40,976 nucleotides of DNA from the NCBI GenBank assembly GCA_034430155.1, contig DAOUET010000040.1:1-40976 (forward strand), in the 5' to 3' direction. Source of the DNA: DAOUET01 sp034430155 (lineage in GTDB: Bacteria > Chloroflexota > Anaerolineae > Anaerolineales > UBA4823). A program made the translations under genes and the position numbers. Positions 15,059 to 23,813 of the stretch are shown in pieces. Numbering within the stretch: position 1 is the stretch's first letter; each line of letters opens with the position of its first letter. Under the pieces are notes generated by a model, which saw only the letters and a list, made by a program, of their open reading frames with translations, did no database searches and had not been told where the DNA came from.

Positions 15059-15907
15059 GTGATAAGACCACAATTAGAAGAAAGGATCTTTAAAGTCTTG
15101 ATGATTATCTCAACCACCCTCGTGCTCGGATGCTTGCTTTTGATTCTCGAAACCGTTATCTGGCGAGGGCTGCCCTCCTTAAATCTGGCTATGCTCACGC
15201 AGACTCCCAAAGGAGGATACTATCTTGGCAAAGAAGGTGGCATTCTCAACGCCATCGTTGGCTCTTTTTACCTCACGGGTGGGGCGACCATTTTAGCATT
15301 GTTAATAAGCCTGCCGATTGCTCTTTACCTACAAATCTATGCGGTCCACTCCCCCTATGTCGTGCTGGCGCGTTTGTCTCTCGATGTGCTCTGGGGCGTC
15401 CCCAGCATCATTTACGGAGCATTTGGCTTTATTATCATGCTCTGGTTGGGGATAAGAGCTTCTTTATTAGGAGGCATCCTCGCTCTGGCTTTGTTGGAGT
15501 TGCCTATCATGGTTAGAGGCATGGAAGAAGCCATTGCCATGGTCCCTGCAATGCTAATGGAATGCACCTACGCCCTTGGAGCGACCCGCTTCGAAACCGC
15601 GATGAAAGTTGTTATTCGTCAGATTTCTCCGGGATTATTGACGGTTACCCTCTTGGCTTTTGGGCGAGGGATCGGAGATGCCGCTTCGGTGCTCTTCACG
15701 GCAGGTTATACCGATCGCTTGCCCTCCTCTTTGCTAAGTCCTGTCGCTTCGCTACCCTTGGCTATTTTCTTCCAATTAGGCACTCCTTTCCCGGCAGTTC
15801 AGGATCGGGCTTACGCTTCAGCGCTGGTGTTGACCATTATTGTGCTGGCTATTAGCTTGATAACACGGGCATTGGCCAGTCGCTTGACCAAACAAGTAAT
15901 CCGATAG
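15059..15907 (+). CDS. pstA: Phosphate ABC transporter permease PstA
   Basis: A 282-residue permease with about six membrane helices and the coupling loop MLMECTYALGATRFETAMKV followed by GRGIGDAASVLFTAGYTD. It is the partner of PstC in the phosphate importer. GTG 15059 follows TAGGAG by about 8 bases. The usual G-E-T-A of this loop appears as G-D-A-A, a mild variant. Confidence 0.92.
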   Translation: MIRPQLEERIFKVLMIISTTLVLGCLLLILETVIWRGLPSLNLAMLTQTPKGGYYLGKEGGILNAIVGSFYLTGGATILALLISLPIALYLQIYAVHSPYVVLARLSLDVLWGVPSIIYGAFGFIIMLWLGIRASLLGGILALALLELPIMVRGMEEAIAMVPAMLMECTYALGATRFETAMKVVIRQISPGLLTVTLLAFGRGIGDAASVLFTAGYTDRLPSSLLSPVASLPLAIFFQLGTPFPAVQDRAYASALVLTIIVLAISLITRALASRLTKQVIR

Positions 15908-15918
15908 GTGATGAGAAT

Positions 15919-16677
15919 ATGCTAAGCCCCCAGATTCAGATTCAAGATCTAAATGTCTGGTACGGAAACGATCATGTGTTGAAGAACGTCTCGGCAGGCA
16001 TACCACCGAAATGCATCACTGCAATCATCGGTCCCTCAGGTTGCGGTAAAACTACGCTACTCAGATGTTTAAACCGGCTCATCGAGGAAGTGTATGACGT
16101 GCGCGTGAAGGGGCGCGTTTTGTTGGACGGCATTGATGTCTATGGATCTGAGGTGGATGTCACCGAGATGCGCTCCAGAGTGGGTTTGTTAGCTCCGAAA
16201 CCCTTTCCTCTTCCTATGTCTATATATGACAATATCGCCTTCGGGCCTCGTATACACGGGAAAGGCAATTCTGCTCATCTCGACCAGTTAGTGCAACATC
16301 ATTTGCGCGCAGCTGGCCTCTGGGATGAGGTGAAGGATCGCTTACGGGCTCCGGCTTCCCGGCTTTCCACTGGTCAGCAGCAGCGCCTCTGCCTTGCCCG
16401 GGCTTTAGCTGTTGAACCTGAGGTGCTCCTGTGCGATGAAGCCACCTCGGCCCTGGATCCGACCTCAGCAAAGTGCGTCGAGACCCAGCTGCAAAAACTT
16501 AAGCAGGAAAGAACCATTGTCGTGGTGACCCACATGCTCCGCCAGGCTCGTCGTTTGGCTGATTATGTGATTTTCATGTGGATGGGAGAGCTGGTTGAAT
16601 CCGGTTCGGCCACGCAGGTTTTTGATTCTCCCCAGGATGAGCGCACACGCGCCTACTTGGCTGGCGATATTGGTTGA
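15919..16677 (+). CDS. pstB: Phosphate ABC transporter ATPase PstB
   Basis: A 252-residue ABC ATPase with Walker A GPSGCGKTT (38-46), the LNRLIEEVYDVRVKGRVLLD region typical of PstB, signature LSTGQQQR (about residue 150, with Thr in place of the common Gly), Walker B VLLCDEATSALDP and the H-loop VVTHM. It hydrolyses ATP to drive phosphate import through PstCA. Length and start (ATG 15919, after GATGAGA) are normal. No phoU gene follows, which is unusual for pst operons. Confidence 0.93.
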   Translation: MLSPQIQIQDLNVWYGNDHVLKNVSAGIPPKCITAIIGPSGCGKTTLLRCLNRLIEEVYDVRVKGRVLLDGIDVYGSEVDVTEMRSRVGLLAPKPFPLPMSIYDNIAFGPRIHGKGNSAHLDQLVQHHLRAAGLWDEVKDRLRAPASRLSTGQQQRLCLARALAVEPEVLLCDEATSALDPTSAKCVETQLQKLKQERTIVVVTHMLRQARRLADYVIFMWMGELVESGSATQVFDSPQDERTRAYLAGDIG

Positions 16678-16689
16678 TAGGGACGGCTG

Positions 16690-17751
16690 ATGGTGAAAGG
16701 TCGATTAAGTCATTTTCCTACTAGACGGGATTGGTGTTTTCTGGCAGGAGGGGGTTTTATCGTACTGGTATTGATCCTGGTGGCTTACTATGGGGGGCAG
16801 GCCCTCACGGCTAACGCCCATACTTCTGACCGATTGATCGTTTACGCCTTCAGCACGCAGGAAGAGGTGTTATCTCAAGGCATATTGCCCGCCTTTGAAG
16901 AAGCATGGGAGAGTAAAACAGGAAAAGACCTTGAGATCGAAGCTGTTTTTGGGCCTTCAGCTACCCTGGCGGGCCAGATTAACCTGGGTGCCCCGGCTGA
17001 TGTTGCATTTTTCAGCAATGCCCACCATGTGGATTGCCTCAAGGTCGGACGAATGGTCAGGCAAGAAACCCAACCGAGCGTAATCGGATACACCCCCCTG
17101 ATTATCGTCACCCGCCCGGGTAATCCCAGTGGCATTGCAAGTTATGCTGATTTGGCTTCGGATGGTTTGCGTTTGTTGCATGCCGATCCACGTAGTTCAG
17201 GAGCAGGAGAATGGGCCGTTCTGGCTGAATATGGGAGCGTCCTGTTGGAATCAAATGACCCCATTGCCGCTGGAGCCCTGCTCCAGAACATCTGGCATAA
17301 CGTGAGGTTGCTGGGACCATCAGCCCGCTCATCGTTAACCTTGTTTGAATTGGGGGCTGGAGATGCCTTGGTAACTTACGAGCAGGACGCTCGCCTGGCA
17401 TTGGCGCGCGGGGTCCCACTGCAGATTGTCGTCCCCACTAACACGATCCTCGCCCAACATGTTGCCGTGATCGTGGACGAAAATGTTTCCTACTTCGAGC
17501 GGCCTGTCGTGCAGGCTTTCATGGATTATCTCTTAAGCAACGACGCGCAAGGGGTTTTTAGCCGCTACCACATGCGACCGGTGAACCTGGATTACGCAGG
17601 ATTCCCATCTTTGAATCGGACCTTCACAGTAGAAGACCTGGGTGGCTGGTCGCAAGCGTACCACCAGCTGGTTGAGATATTGTGGCGAACGGAGATTGAG
17701 GCGCGGCTCGATCTTGATCCAGCTCCTGGGTTCTTGGATCCAGAAGGATGA
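16690..17751 (+). CDS. Membrane-anchored sulfate-binding-protein-like solute receptor
   Basis: A 353-residue protein with one N-terminal membrane helix (about 17-36) and a type-2 periplasmic binding domain of the sulfate/thiosulfate (Sbp/CysP) kind: SATLAGQINLGAPADVAFFS, SSGAGEWAVLAEYG and GDALVTYEQDARLAL correspond to the anion-binding loops of that family. It lacks an obvious lipobox and probably stays tethered by its helix. No sulfate permease is nearby; it lies between pstB and a Na/Pi-type transporter, so it may feed the Pst permease or act as a sensor of phosphate or a related oxyanion. The family is fairly clear; the ligand is inferred only from context. Confidence 0.75.
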   Translation: MVKGRLSHFPTRRDWCFLAGGGFIVLVLILVAYYGGQALTANAHTSDRLIVYAFSTQEEVLSQGILPAFEEAWESKTGKDLEIEAVFGPSATLAGQINLGAPADVAFFSNAHHVDCLKVGRMVRQETQPSVIGYTPLIIVTRPGNPSGIASYADLASDGLRLLHADPRSSGAGEWAVLAEYGSVLLESNDPIAAGALLQNIWHNVRLLGPSARSSLTLFELGAGDALVTYEQDARLALARGVPLQIVVPTNTILAQHVAVIVDENVSYFERPVVQAFMDYLLSNDAQGVFSRYHMRPVNLDYAGFPSLNRTFTVEDLGGWSQAYHQLVEILWRTEIEARLDLDPAPGFLDPEG

Positions 17752-17754
17752 AGC

Positions 17755-18927
17755 ATGAACGGTCGGATTGAGTTGGATTTGAGTACATCAGATCTACCTC
17801 CTGGGCAGAAACAGGTCGAAAATCTTGAGATTGCTTTGACAATACCTAAACCGGTGGCCGTTGCACAGGTGAAGCTCACCTGGTGGGAATACGTTCACTT
17901 TGGAAAGATTTCACTGTTCTGCCTTAGCCTGTACCTGTTCATCTTAGCCATCTCGCTTATGAAATTCGGCGCACGTGGAATCATACCCCTGATAAACAAT
18001 TTTTTCGCCATTCGTAATGGGGCGAATGCGCTCGGGTTTGGCTGGTTGTTTGCTTATATCATCATGAGCGGATCACCTGTCGCTGCTTCCGCATTGACCT
18101 TTTTCGACGCCGGGGCGCTTGATAAACTTGCGGCCTACTCCATGATCTCAGGCAGCCGCTTGGGGGCAAGTTTTATTGTTCTTTTTATCGGTTTCATTTA
18201 TGTACTAAGGGGCCGTAACCGGGCTGCCAACCTGAGCATGGGATTGCTTTCACTCACGGTCACCGCCACTACCTATCTACCTGGCCTTTTACTCGGCTTC
18301 GTGTTCCTGGACAAAGGTTGGCTAGATTCCTTACAACTTCATTCTGGAACATTGCTCCGATCGGTTATTGATCTGGCAATTGAACCGATCATTAGAGTGG
18401 CGATTGGTTTGCTCCCTAATTGGGTTATCTTTTTATCTGGATTAGGCCTAATCTTGATCAGCTTCACCCTTTTCGATAAGTGCTTACCCCAAATGACGCT
18501 CAAGGAAAGTCAGATGGGATGGATGTCTCGTTTGGTTTACCGACCGGGGGTTATGTTCATCTTGGGTGCTTTTGTCACATTGATTTCCATGTCTGTCAGC
18601 CTTTCCCTCAGCCTTCTCGTACCTTTGTGCAGCCGAGGCTTTGTCCGTCGCGAGAATGTGATCCCATACATCATGGGTGCCAATATCACCACTTTTATCG
18701 ATACACTTCTTGCGGCTGTGCTGCTCAATAATCCGATGGCGTTCACCATTGTGTTTGTTGAGATGGTCAGCGTCACGATTATGTCGCTCCTCATTCTGAT
18801 CGTTTTTTATCACCAATATCAGAGAGCGATGCTTGACTTCGTGAGTTGGGTTACCGCTAGTAATCGCAATCTGATTATCTTCGTGATCACCATCTTTTCC
18901 GCGCCGATCACTTTGATGTTAGTGTAA
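17755..18927 (+). CDS. Na+/phosphate-cotransporter-like membrane protein (NptA/PF02690-like)
   Basis: A 390-residue protein. After a soluble N-terminal tail of about 55 residues it has about 8 membrane helices in two related halves, one with NGANALGFGWLFAYIIMSGS and the other with YIMGANITTFIDTLLAAVLL. The repeated G-A-N-x-x-x signature and inverted layout match Na/Pi cotransporters. The usual Q-S-S-S motifs are altered (GSPVAAS and SLSLSLLVPL), so transport specificity is uncertain. It has no C-terminal PhoU domain, unlike many bacterial homologues. ATG 17755 follows an AAGGATGAAG site. It likely gives a second, low-affinity phosphate route or a regulated export path. Confidence 0.75.
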   Translation: MNGRIELDLSTSDLPPGQKQVENLEIALTIPKPVAVAQVKLTWWEYVHFGKISLFCLSLYLFILAISLMKFGARGIIPLINNFFAIRNGANALGFGWLFAYIIMSGSPVAASALTFFDAGALDKLAAYSMISGSRLGASFIVLFIGFIYVLRGRNRAANLSMGLLSLTVTATTYLPGLLLGFVFLDKGWLDSLQLHSGTLLRSVIDLAIEPIIRVAIGLLPNWVIFLSGLGLILISFTLFDKCLPQMTLKESQMGWMSRLVYRPGVMFILGAFVTLISMSVSLSLSLLVPLCSRGFVRRENVIPYIMGANITTFIDTLLAAVLLNNPMAFTIVFVEMVSVTIMSLLILIVFYHQYQRAMLDFVSWVTASNRNLIIFVITIFSAPITLMLV

Positions 18928-18942
18928 CCGAGTTGAATTGCT

Positions 18943-19764
18943 ATGAGGATCTTGATCGCAATTGATGCTATAGAACAAAGTGACGAAATCCTGCGCTTTA
19001 GCGCCCAGATTGCATTCAGGGCAGTGGATACGCCTACGGTACTGACGGTGATTGAGCATAAGATAGATCACCTTTCGTCCAATGTTGATGAGATCCTAAA
19101 CCGTGCCCACAAGCTCTTAGATTTTCCTGATTTAATTACCAGGGTTCGGATTGGCCATCCCGCTGAAGAGATCATCAGAGAAACCAGAGAAGGAAACTAC
19201 GATTTGGTGGTTGTAGGTGAGAAGCTAATTCCTCATTTACCCCATCTCCTGCTGGGCTCTGAGGCAATACGCGTGGCAGAACACGCGGCATGTCCGGCCA
19301 TCATTGTCAAAGGAAATGTCAGACCCATTCGCCGTATCCTGCTATGTGACAGCGGTGCTGGGAGATCACTAGTGCTCAGCCGTTTTACCACGCAACTTGC
19401 TGAAATGCTTGAGGGCGAGGAAGATATTACTGTTTTGCACGTCATGTCGCAGATAAGTGCCGGCCCAGGAGTTCCGGGTAAGTTTTTACGAGCCAGTGTT
19501 GAAGAATTGATTGACCAGTTAACTTCTGAGGGCGAATTGCTTGGTAGAGACACACAGGTTCTGGAACAACCTGGCATTCATCCAACACCCAAGGTACGGC
19601 ATGGATTTGTAGTTGATGAAATTCTTGCGGAAGCTCGCAATGGAGATTATGACTTAGTGGTTATCGGCGCTTATCGTTCTGAGGGCTGGCAACGTTTCTT
19701 GCTCGACGATTTAGCCCGTAAAGTCTTAATCCGAGTCGATCGTCCCGTGCTGGTGGTTCGATAA
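18943..19764 (+). CDS. Tandem universal stress protein
   Basis: A 273-residue protein made of two USP domains (about 1-125 and 128-273). Each starts with a hydrophobic strand (MRILIAIDAIEQSDE; RRILLCDSGAGRSLV) and ends with YDLVVVGEK or YDLVVIGAYRSEGW plus a closing PAIIVKG or PVLVVR strand. The ATP-binding G-x-x-G(9x)G-S/T motif is only partly kept in the first half and lacks G-S in the second, so nucleotide binding is uncertain. It is the second USP-containing gene of this operon and lies two bases before the response regulator gene. Confidence 0.82.
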   Translation: MRILIAIDAIEQSDEILRFSAQIAFRAVDTPTVLTVIEHKIDHLSSNVDEILNRAHKLLDFPDLITRVRIGHPAEEIIRETREGNYDLVVVGEKLIPHLPHLLLGSEAIRVAEHAACPAIIVKGNVRPIRRILLCDSGAGRSLVLSRFTTQLAEMLEGEEDITVLHVMSQISAGPGVPGKFLRASVEELIDQLTSEGELLGRDTQVLEQPGIHPTPKVRHGFVVDEILAEARNGDYDLVVIGAYRSEGWQRFLLDDLARKVLIRVDRPVLVVR

Positions 19765-19766
19765 TA

Positions 19767-20453
19767 ATGAAGGCTCTGATCGTGGATGATGATCGGATAA
19801 TCGCAGACATTGTCGCATTTGCTATGCGTCGTGAAGGATTTCAGGTGATCCAGGCGTATGACGGGCTTTCCGCATTGGAACTATGGTTTGAGAAAAAACC
19901 AGACATAATTATCTTAGACGTCAATCTACCTTTGATGGATGGCTTCACGGTTTGTCAGCGAATTCGCCGGGAAGCCGATACCCCTATCATTCTGCTCACA
20001 GTGCGTTGTGAGGATGATGAAATTGTCCACGGCTTGGATTTAGGGGCTGATGACTATATCACCAAACCTTTCAGCCCGCGCCAGCTGGTCGCCCGCGCCC
20101 GGGCTGTTTTGCGTCGTGCGGGACAATTATCCGCTCAAGCTGCCTCTCAAGCAGGTGACGTTCTCTTGGATTCAAACCGCCGAGTAGTTCGCATCCGTCA
20201 GGGAGGTCCCATTTCTTTAACAGCGCTGGAGGTACGATTGCTTGACTATCTGATGACAAATTCCGGACAAGATCTGCCCTCTGATAACATCATTGATCAT
20301 GTCTGGGGTCCAGGTGGAAGCCACCGCAATGTGCTCCGTCAGCTTGTACACCGCTTGAGAAGCAAGATCGAACCTGATACTGCTAATCCTGTCTATATAA
20401 AGACTAATCCGGGATTTGGTTATGGATTTAGGGGAGATCGCTACGTAGATTGA
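19767..20453 (+). CDS. PhoB/OmpR-type DNA-binding response regulator
   Basis: A 228-residue two-domain regulator. The receiver (1-120) has acidic residues D7-D9, phospho-acceptor D51 in IIILDVNLPLMDGF, the switch Thr in IILLTVR and K100 in YITKPF. The C-terminal winged helix (about 133-228) has SLTALEVRLLDYLMTNSGQ, the recognition-helix region HRNVLRQLVHRLRSKIE and YIKTNPGFGYGF. It starts two bases after the USP stop. No histidine kinase is next to it; the only kinase in the window is at 34137. Because PHO-box-like arrays precede both its own operon and the V-ATPase operon that follows, it is the obvious candidate to bind them. Confidence 0.9.
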   Translation: MKALIVDDDRIIADIVAFAMRREGFQVIQAYDGLSALELWFEKKPDIIILDVNLPLMDGFTVCQRIRREADTPIILLTVRCEDDEIVHGLDLGADDYITKPFSPRQLVARARAVLRRAGQLSAQAASQAGDVLLDSNRRVVRIRQGGPISLTALEVRLLDYLMTNSGQDLPSDNIIDHVWGPGGSHRNVLRQLVHRLRSKIEPDTANPVYIKTNPGFGYGFRGDRYVD

Positions 20454-20529
20454 ATGGAAGGCGATGCTTTTGATGCAAACATGGATGGTTGGAAGAGGAT
20501 TGTAACTGGTACCACGCTCCTGATGATTT

Positions 20530-20586
20530 TTATCACAGTATTGTCACAACCTTGTAACGAAATTTGTCATAATTATCGGTTACATT
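20530..20586 (+). promoter_or_regulatory. PHO-box-like direct-repeat array and promoter of the V-ATPase operon
   Basis: Four direct heptamers, TTATCAC (20530), TTGTCAC (20541), TTGTAAC (20552) and TTGTCAT (20564), are spaced 11, 11 and 12 bases. A -10-like TACATT lies at 20581-20586, ten bases after the last unit. Spacing and sequence match the array at 11888-11944 base for base in layout. The ATG of the first ATPase gene is 45 bases beyond the last unit. This is the only recognisable promoter element between the regulator gene and the ATPase genes. Confidence 0.8.
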
Positions 20587-20614
20587 GAAAGTAAGGACTT
20601 GAGAAAGATTAACG

Positions 20615-20965
20615 ATGTTGACTTCAAAAACCGAACTCTCACCTTTGGATCAGATTTGGCAAACTGAGGCGGAAATCACGGGTCGGATTGCAGCTGCTCG
20701 TGAAGAAGCCGGACAAATGGTTGTAAAAGCGCAATCACAAGCTATGCAAATCAAAATCCAAGCGCGCGAGACTGGTCGTCGCCGGGGACAGGCTGAATTT
20801 GGAAATATTGTCACCCAGGCGGAAGAGGAAGCCGGGGGGATAATTTCTCTAGCAAATTCACAGGCTGAAGACCTACAAATCAAGGGGCAACGGCATTTGC
20901 TTGAGGCTGTAAACCAGGCGGTTCAAATAATCCTCGGTATCGAAATCGATGGAGAGGCAGCATGA
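20615..20965 (+). CDS. ntpF: V-type ATPase peripheral stalk subunit (NtpF/AhaH-like)
   Basis: A 116-residue, almost entirely helical and charged protein (SPLDQIWQTEAEITGRIAAA onward to about residue 105), with the Ala/Glu/Gln heptad character of the H/G-type stalk subunit. It pairs with subunit E in the peripheral stator. It is the first gene of an operon in the order F-I-K-E-C-G-A-B-D, as in Enterococcus ntp. ATG 20615 is taken; the ribosome binding site is weak (AGAAAG). Its stop overlaps the next ATG. Confidence 0.85.
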   Translation: MLTSKTELSPLDQIWQTEAEITGRIAAAREEAGQMVVKAQSQAMQIKIQARETGRRRGQAEFGNIVTQAEEEAGGIISLANSQAEDLQIKGQRHLLEAVNQAVQIILGIEIDGEAA

Positions 20966-22866
20966 ATCTCGAGATGATTCCCATCGAGATTGTCGGCCTC
21001 AAGAGCGATCTTCAGGTAGCTGCACAGGTCATACGTCGCGTTGGATGTGTGCACATTGACGAAATCGTTGAAGCTGCCGAGATTTCCGCACGCCCTCTAA
21101 CGATGGATCGTGAGACTCTGCATTATCAGGAGCAATTGAGCTTCCTTTCCGCGCGCATCGGAGGTTTATTTGATGCCTTGGGCGTTGACTCCGGTAAAGC
21201 CACACACCCTCCGGAGAAGGAATATATAGATGAAGCCCGTTCTTGTGTGGAAGCCCTGATGCCAATGGTTCAGACTCGTGTTGTTCATAAGGAAAAACTT
21301 CAATCCGAAATGGCCTCATTGCCTCGATACGAAGCTACCCTTCGTAAGCTCTTGCCCATCATCCCTTCTTCTGCACGATATCCAGGCAATGTTACTGTAG
21401 TTGTTCTGGTCAGCCGTTTGCATATTGGGGTATTGGATACAATCGCCAATCAAGTCCTTGAGCTTACTACCGGAAGGGCTGAGGTGGTAGCCAGTGATGT
21501 AGATGCCACGACCAGAGCGATGTTGGTCGTCTTTCCGAGCAGCTTCACCCCTAAGATCGAAACTTTACTAGGCAGGGAAGACGTTACACGTTTACGTTTG
21601 CCTACCGAATTAGGGGAAGGTCCACCCGATATCACCCTGGAGAAGCTGCAACATCGTATGAAATCTATCCCGGAAGAGATCAAAGACATCGATAGCCAAT
21701 TGTCCGGTCTGGCTTCTGAATGGGGGGACAAGCTGGTTAATTGGAGTGCCTGGTTAAAAGACGAGATCGAGGCTGCACGCATTCTAGCAAGATTCGGTGA
21801 GACGGATACGACTTTCGTACTGGCAGGTTGGGTCCCTAGGCAGGATTTCAATAAGGTCAGCGCGGCCCTAAACGAAGCCATTGGGGAGGCTTTCCTAATT
21901 CAAAAGCTCCCATGGACATCTGAAATGAAGAAACGGGCACCAGTTTGTCTCAAGAATCCCTCACTGGCTAAACCATTTGAAAGTTTAGTGAATCTGTTGG
22001 CCTTGCCTCGTTACGGTCACATTGACCCCACTCGCTTGATGGCATTATTTCTGCCTATATTCTTTGGCATGATCCTTGGCGATGTTGGTTATGGGACACT
22101 TTTACTGCTTATCACGCTGTTATTACTACGCAAATATAGAAGGGGTGTGAGTCGTGATGTGTTGATTGTGCTATCTATGGGAGCTGCTTGGTCTATTTTG
22201 TTTGGAATTCTATATGGCGAAGCTTTTGGCTCTCTGGGTGAGCATTGGGGAATGCACCCACTCTTGTTAGATAGGGCTAGTTCTGAGGACATTGCGGGAC
22301 TCTTGGGGATGTCTCTGGTGGTCGGTGCAATTCATATCACCCTCGGATTGATCCTGGGTATTTGGGAGGCTGTCAAAGATAAAAGCCGTAGTCATCTCTT
22401 GGAACGTGGTGGCATGCTTATTGGTCTGGTCGGGTTGTTCCTGATGGTTGGCGGGATGACGAAATTCTTGCCAACTGGGTTTATGACCCCGGCAATCGCT
22501 GGGGTGATCATAGGGATCGTCCTTATGGGCGCCTCTTTAGGATGGTTGGGGATTCTCATGGGTCCTATAGAATTCATAGGTTTGATCGGGAATGTATTAT
22601 CTTATTTGCGCATTGCTGCCATCGGTTTGGCTTCGGTGTACTTGGCGAAAGTTGCTAATGATGTTGCTGGCATGGCGGGTAATTTGATCGTCGGCGTAAT
22701 TATTGCGCTATTGATTCATTCATTAAATCTGGTATTGGGCGCTTTTAGCCCTACCATCCATAGTTTACGTCTGCATTACGTAGAATTCTTTCGTAAGTTT
22801 TATGAGGGGGGCGGCAGGCCGTACGAACCCTACCGCAGCCACTTAAAAATGGACATACCAACATAG
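20962..22866 (+). CDS. ntpI: V-type ATPase membrane subunit I (a subunit)
   Basis: A 634-residue protein with a soluble N-terminal half (about 1-345) and a C-terminal membrane half with seven to eight helices. The essential arginine is R550 in LSYLRIAAIGLASVYLAKVA, the helix that faces the K ring. It forms the ion half-channels. ATG 20962 overlaps the preceding stop (ATGA), consistent with translational coupling. The length is normal for the family. Confidence 0.92.
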   Translation: MNLEMIPIEIVGLKSDLQVAAQVIRRVGCVHIDEIVEAAEISARPLTMDRETLHYQEQLSFLSARIGGLFDALGVDSGKATHPPEKEYIDEARSCVEALMPMVQTRVVHKEKLQSEMASLPRYEATLRKLLPIIPSSARYPGNVTVVVLVSRLHIGVLDTIANQVLELTTGRAEVVASDVDATTRAMLVVFPSSFTPKIETLLGREDVTRLRLPTELGEGPPDITLEKLQHRMKSIPEEIKDIDSQLSGLASEWGDKLVNWSAWLKDEIEAARILARFGETDTTFVLAGWVPRQDFNKVSAALNEAIGEAFLIQKLPWTSEMKKRAPVCLKNPSLAKPFESLVNLLALPRYGHIDPTRLMALFLPIFFGMILGDVGYGTLLLLITLLLLRKYRRGVSRDVLIVLSMGAAWSILFGILYGEAFGSLGEHWGMHPLLLDRASSEDIAGLLGMSLVVGAIHITLGLILGIWEAVKDKSRSHLLERGGMLIGLVGLFLMVGGMTKFLPTGFMTPAIAGVIIGIVLMGASLGWLGILMGPIEFIGLIGNVLSYLRIAAIGLASVYLAKVANDVAGMAGNLIVGVIIALLIHSLNLVLGAFSPTIHSLRLHYVEFFRKFYEGGGRPYEPYRSHLKMDIPT

Positions 22867-22917
22867 ATGAAGAATTGTGATCATGGATTCATTTTACGAT
22901 ATCCATAGGAGGTTTCA

Positions 22918-23148
22918 ATGGAAGCTGCATTTGGTGTGGGGTTGACCGCTATTGGTGCAGGTTTGGCGATTGGTTTGGCTGCTATAGGTACCGGGCTCGC
23001 TCAAGCGCGCATTGGCTCGGCGGGAGCTGGGGTCATCGCTGAAAAACCTGAAGCGCTTGGCGGGATTATCTTGCTTATCGCCATTCCTGAAACTATGGTC
23101 ATTCTCGGTTTTGCTGTGGCAGCCATGATTTTGCTCCTCGGAGGTTGA
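22918..23148 (+). CDS. ntpK: V-type ATPase rotor ring subunit K (c subunit)
   Basis: A 76-residue two-helix proteolipid: an AIGAGLAIGLAAIGTGLAQA helix, a polar loop with AEKPEALGG, and a second helix with the carboxylate E58 in AIPETMVILGF. It is the single-hairpin (8-kDa) form rather than the duplicated 16-kDa form. AGGAGG precedes the ATG at a good distance. The residues after E58 (T-M-V-I-L) do not show the Gln/Tyr pattern found in several Na+-using rings, so H+ coupling is more likely, though sequence alone does not settle this. Confidence 0.92.
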   Translation: MEAAFGVGLTAIGAGLAIGLAAIGTGLAQARIGSAGAGVIAEKPEALGGIILLIAIPETMVILGFAVAAMILLLGG

Positions 23149-23149
23149 T

Positions 23150-23797
23150 GTGGGTCTAAGTGCCATCCTGACGTCAATCCGTACTCTGGGAGATAGCCGG
23201 GTTGAGGAGATTAAGCAACACGCTCAAGCGCAAGCCGATGAATTATTGGCGGTCGCTCGTTTAGAGGCTCAGGAGATTGAAAAGCAAGCTTACCTGACCG
23301 CAGTAATGCCTGCCCACAAGGAGCGCGCTCGCATTATTCATCACGCTCGCTTAGATGCAATGCGTTTCGTCGGTAATTTGCGCGAGCAGCTTGTGGATGC
23401 TGCTATGGAACAGACTTGTGATCGCTTGGGGAATATCCGTAAAGACACCGTTTACCCAACAGTATTGGGTCGATTGACCAAGGAGGCATTAGCCGAACTT
23501 CAAAGCTCATTGGGGGATATCCATAATGCCAGTCTGGATGCCGATCCTCGGGATCAAGCACTTTTAGAGAGCATTTTATTCGACTGCGGCATAGAACTCA
23601 AGGTGAATTATAGCTTGAGTTGCTGGGGAGGTATGATCGCAAAAAGTGATGATGGCAGGGTGGTCGTCATTAATACGTTAGAAGCTAGGTTAGAGCGAGC
23701 TACACCTTACCTGCGGCCTTATCTGGCTGCTTTATTTGAGAAGGAGATTCCGGTTTCGCAATTGGAACAGGTCTCCGAAAAGGTCAAGGTCAATTGA
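23150..23797 (+). CDS. ntpE: V-type ATPase peripheral stalk subunit E
   Basis: A 215-residue protein with an N-terminal charged helix (DSRVEEIKQHAQAQADELLA) and a C-terminal globular part containing WGGMIAKSDDGRVVVINTLE and a final helix, the standard subunit E layout. It pairs with the NtpF-like subunit as a stator. GTG 23150 starts directly after the K stop, with GGAGG upstream inside ntpK. Confidence 0.85.
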   Translation: MGLSAILTSIRTLGDSRVEEIKQHAQAQADELLAVARLEAQEIEKQAYLTAVMPAHKERARIIHHARLDAMRFVGNLREQLVDAAMEQTCDRLGNIRKDTVYPTVLGRLTKEALAELQSSLGDIHNASLDADPRDQALLESILFDCGIELKVNYSLSCWGGMIAKSDDGRVVVINTLEARLERATPYLRPYLAALFEKEIPVSQLEQVSEKVKVN

Positions 23798-23813
23798 TTT
23801 GTGGGTTGGTGAT

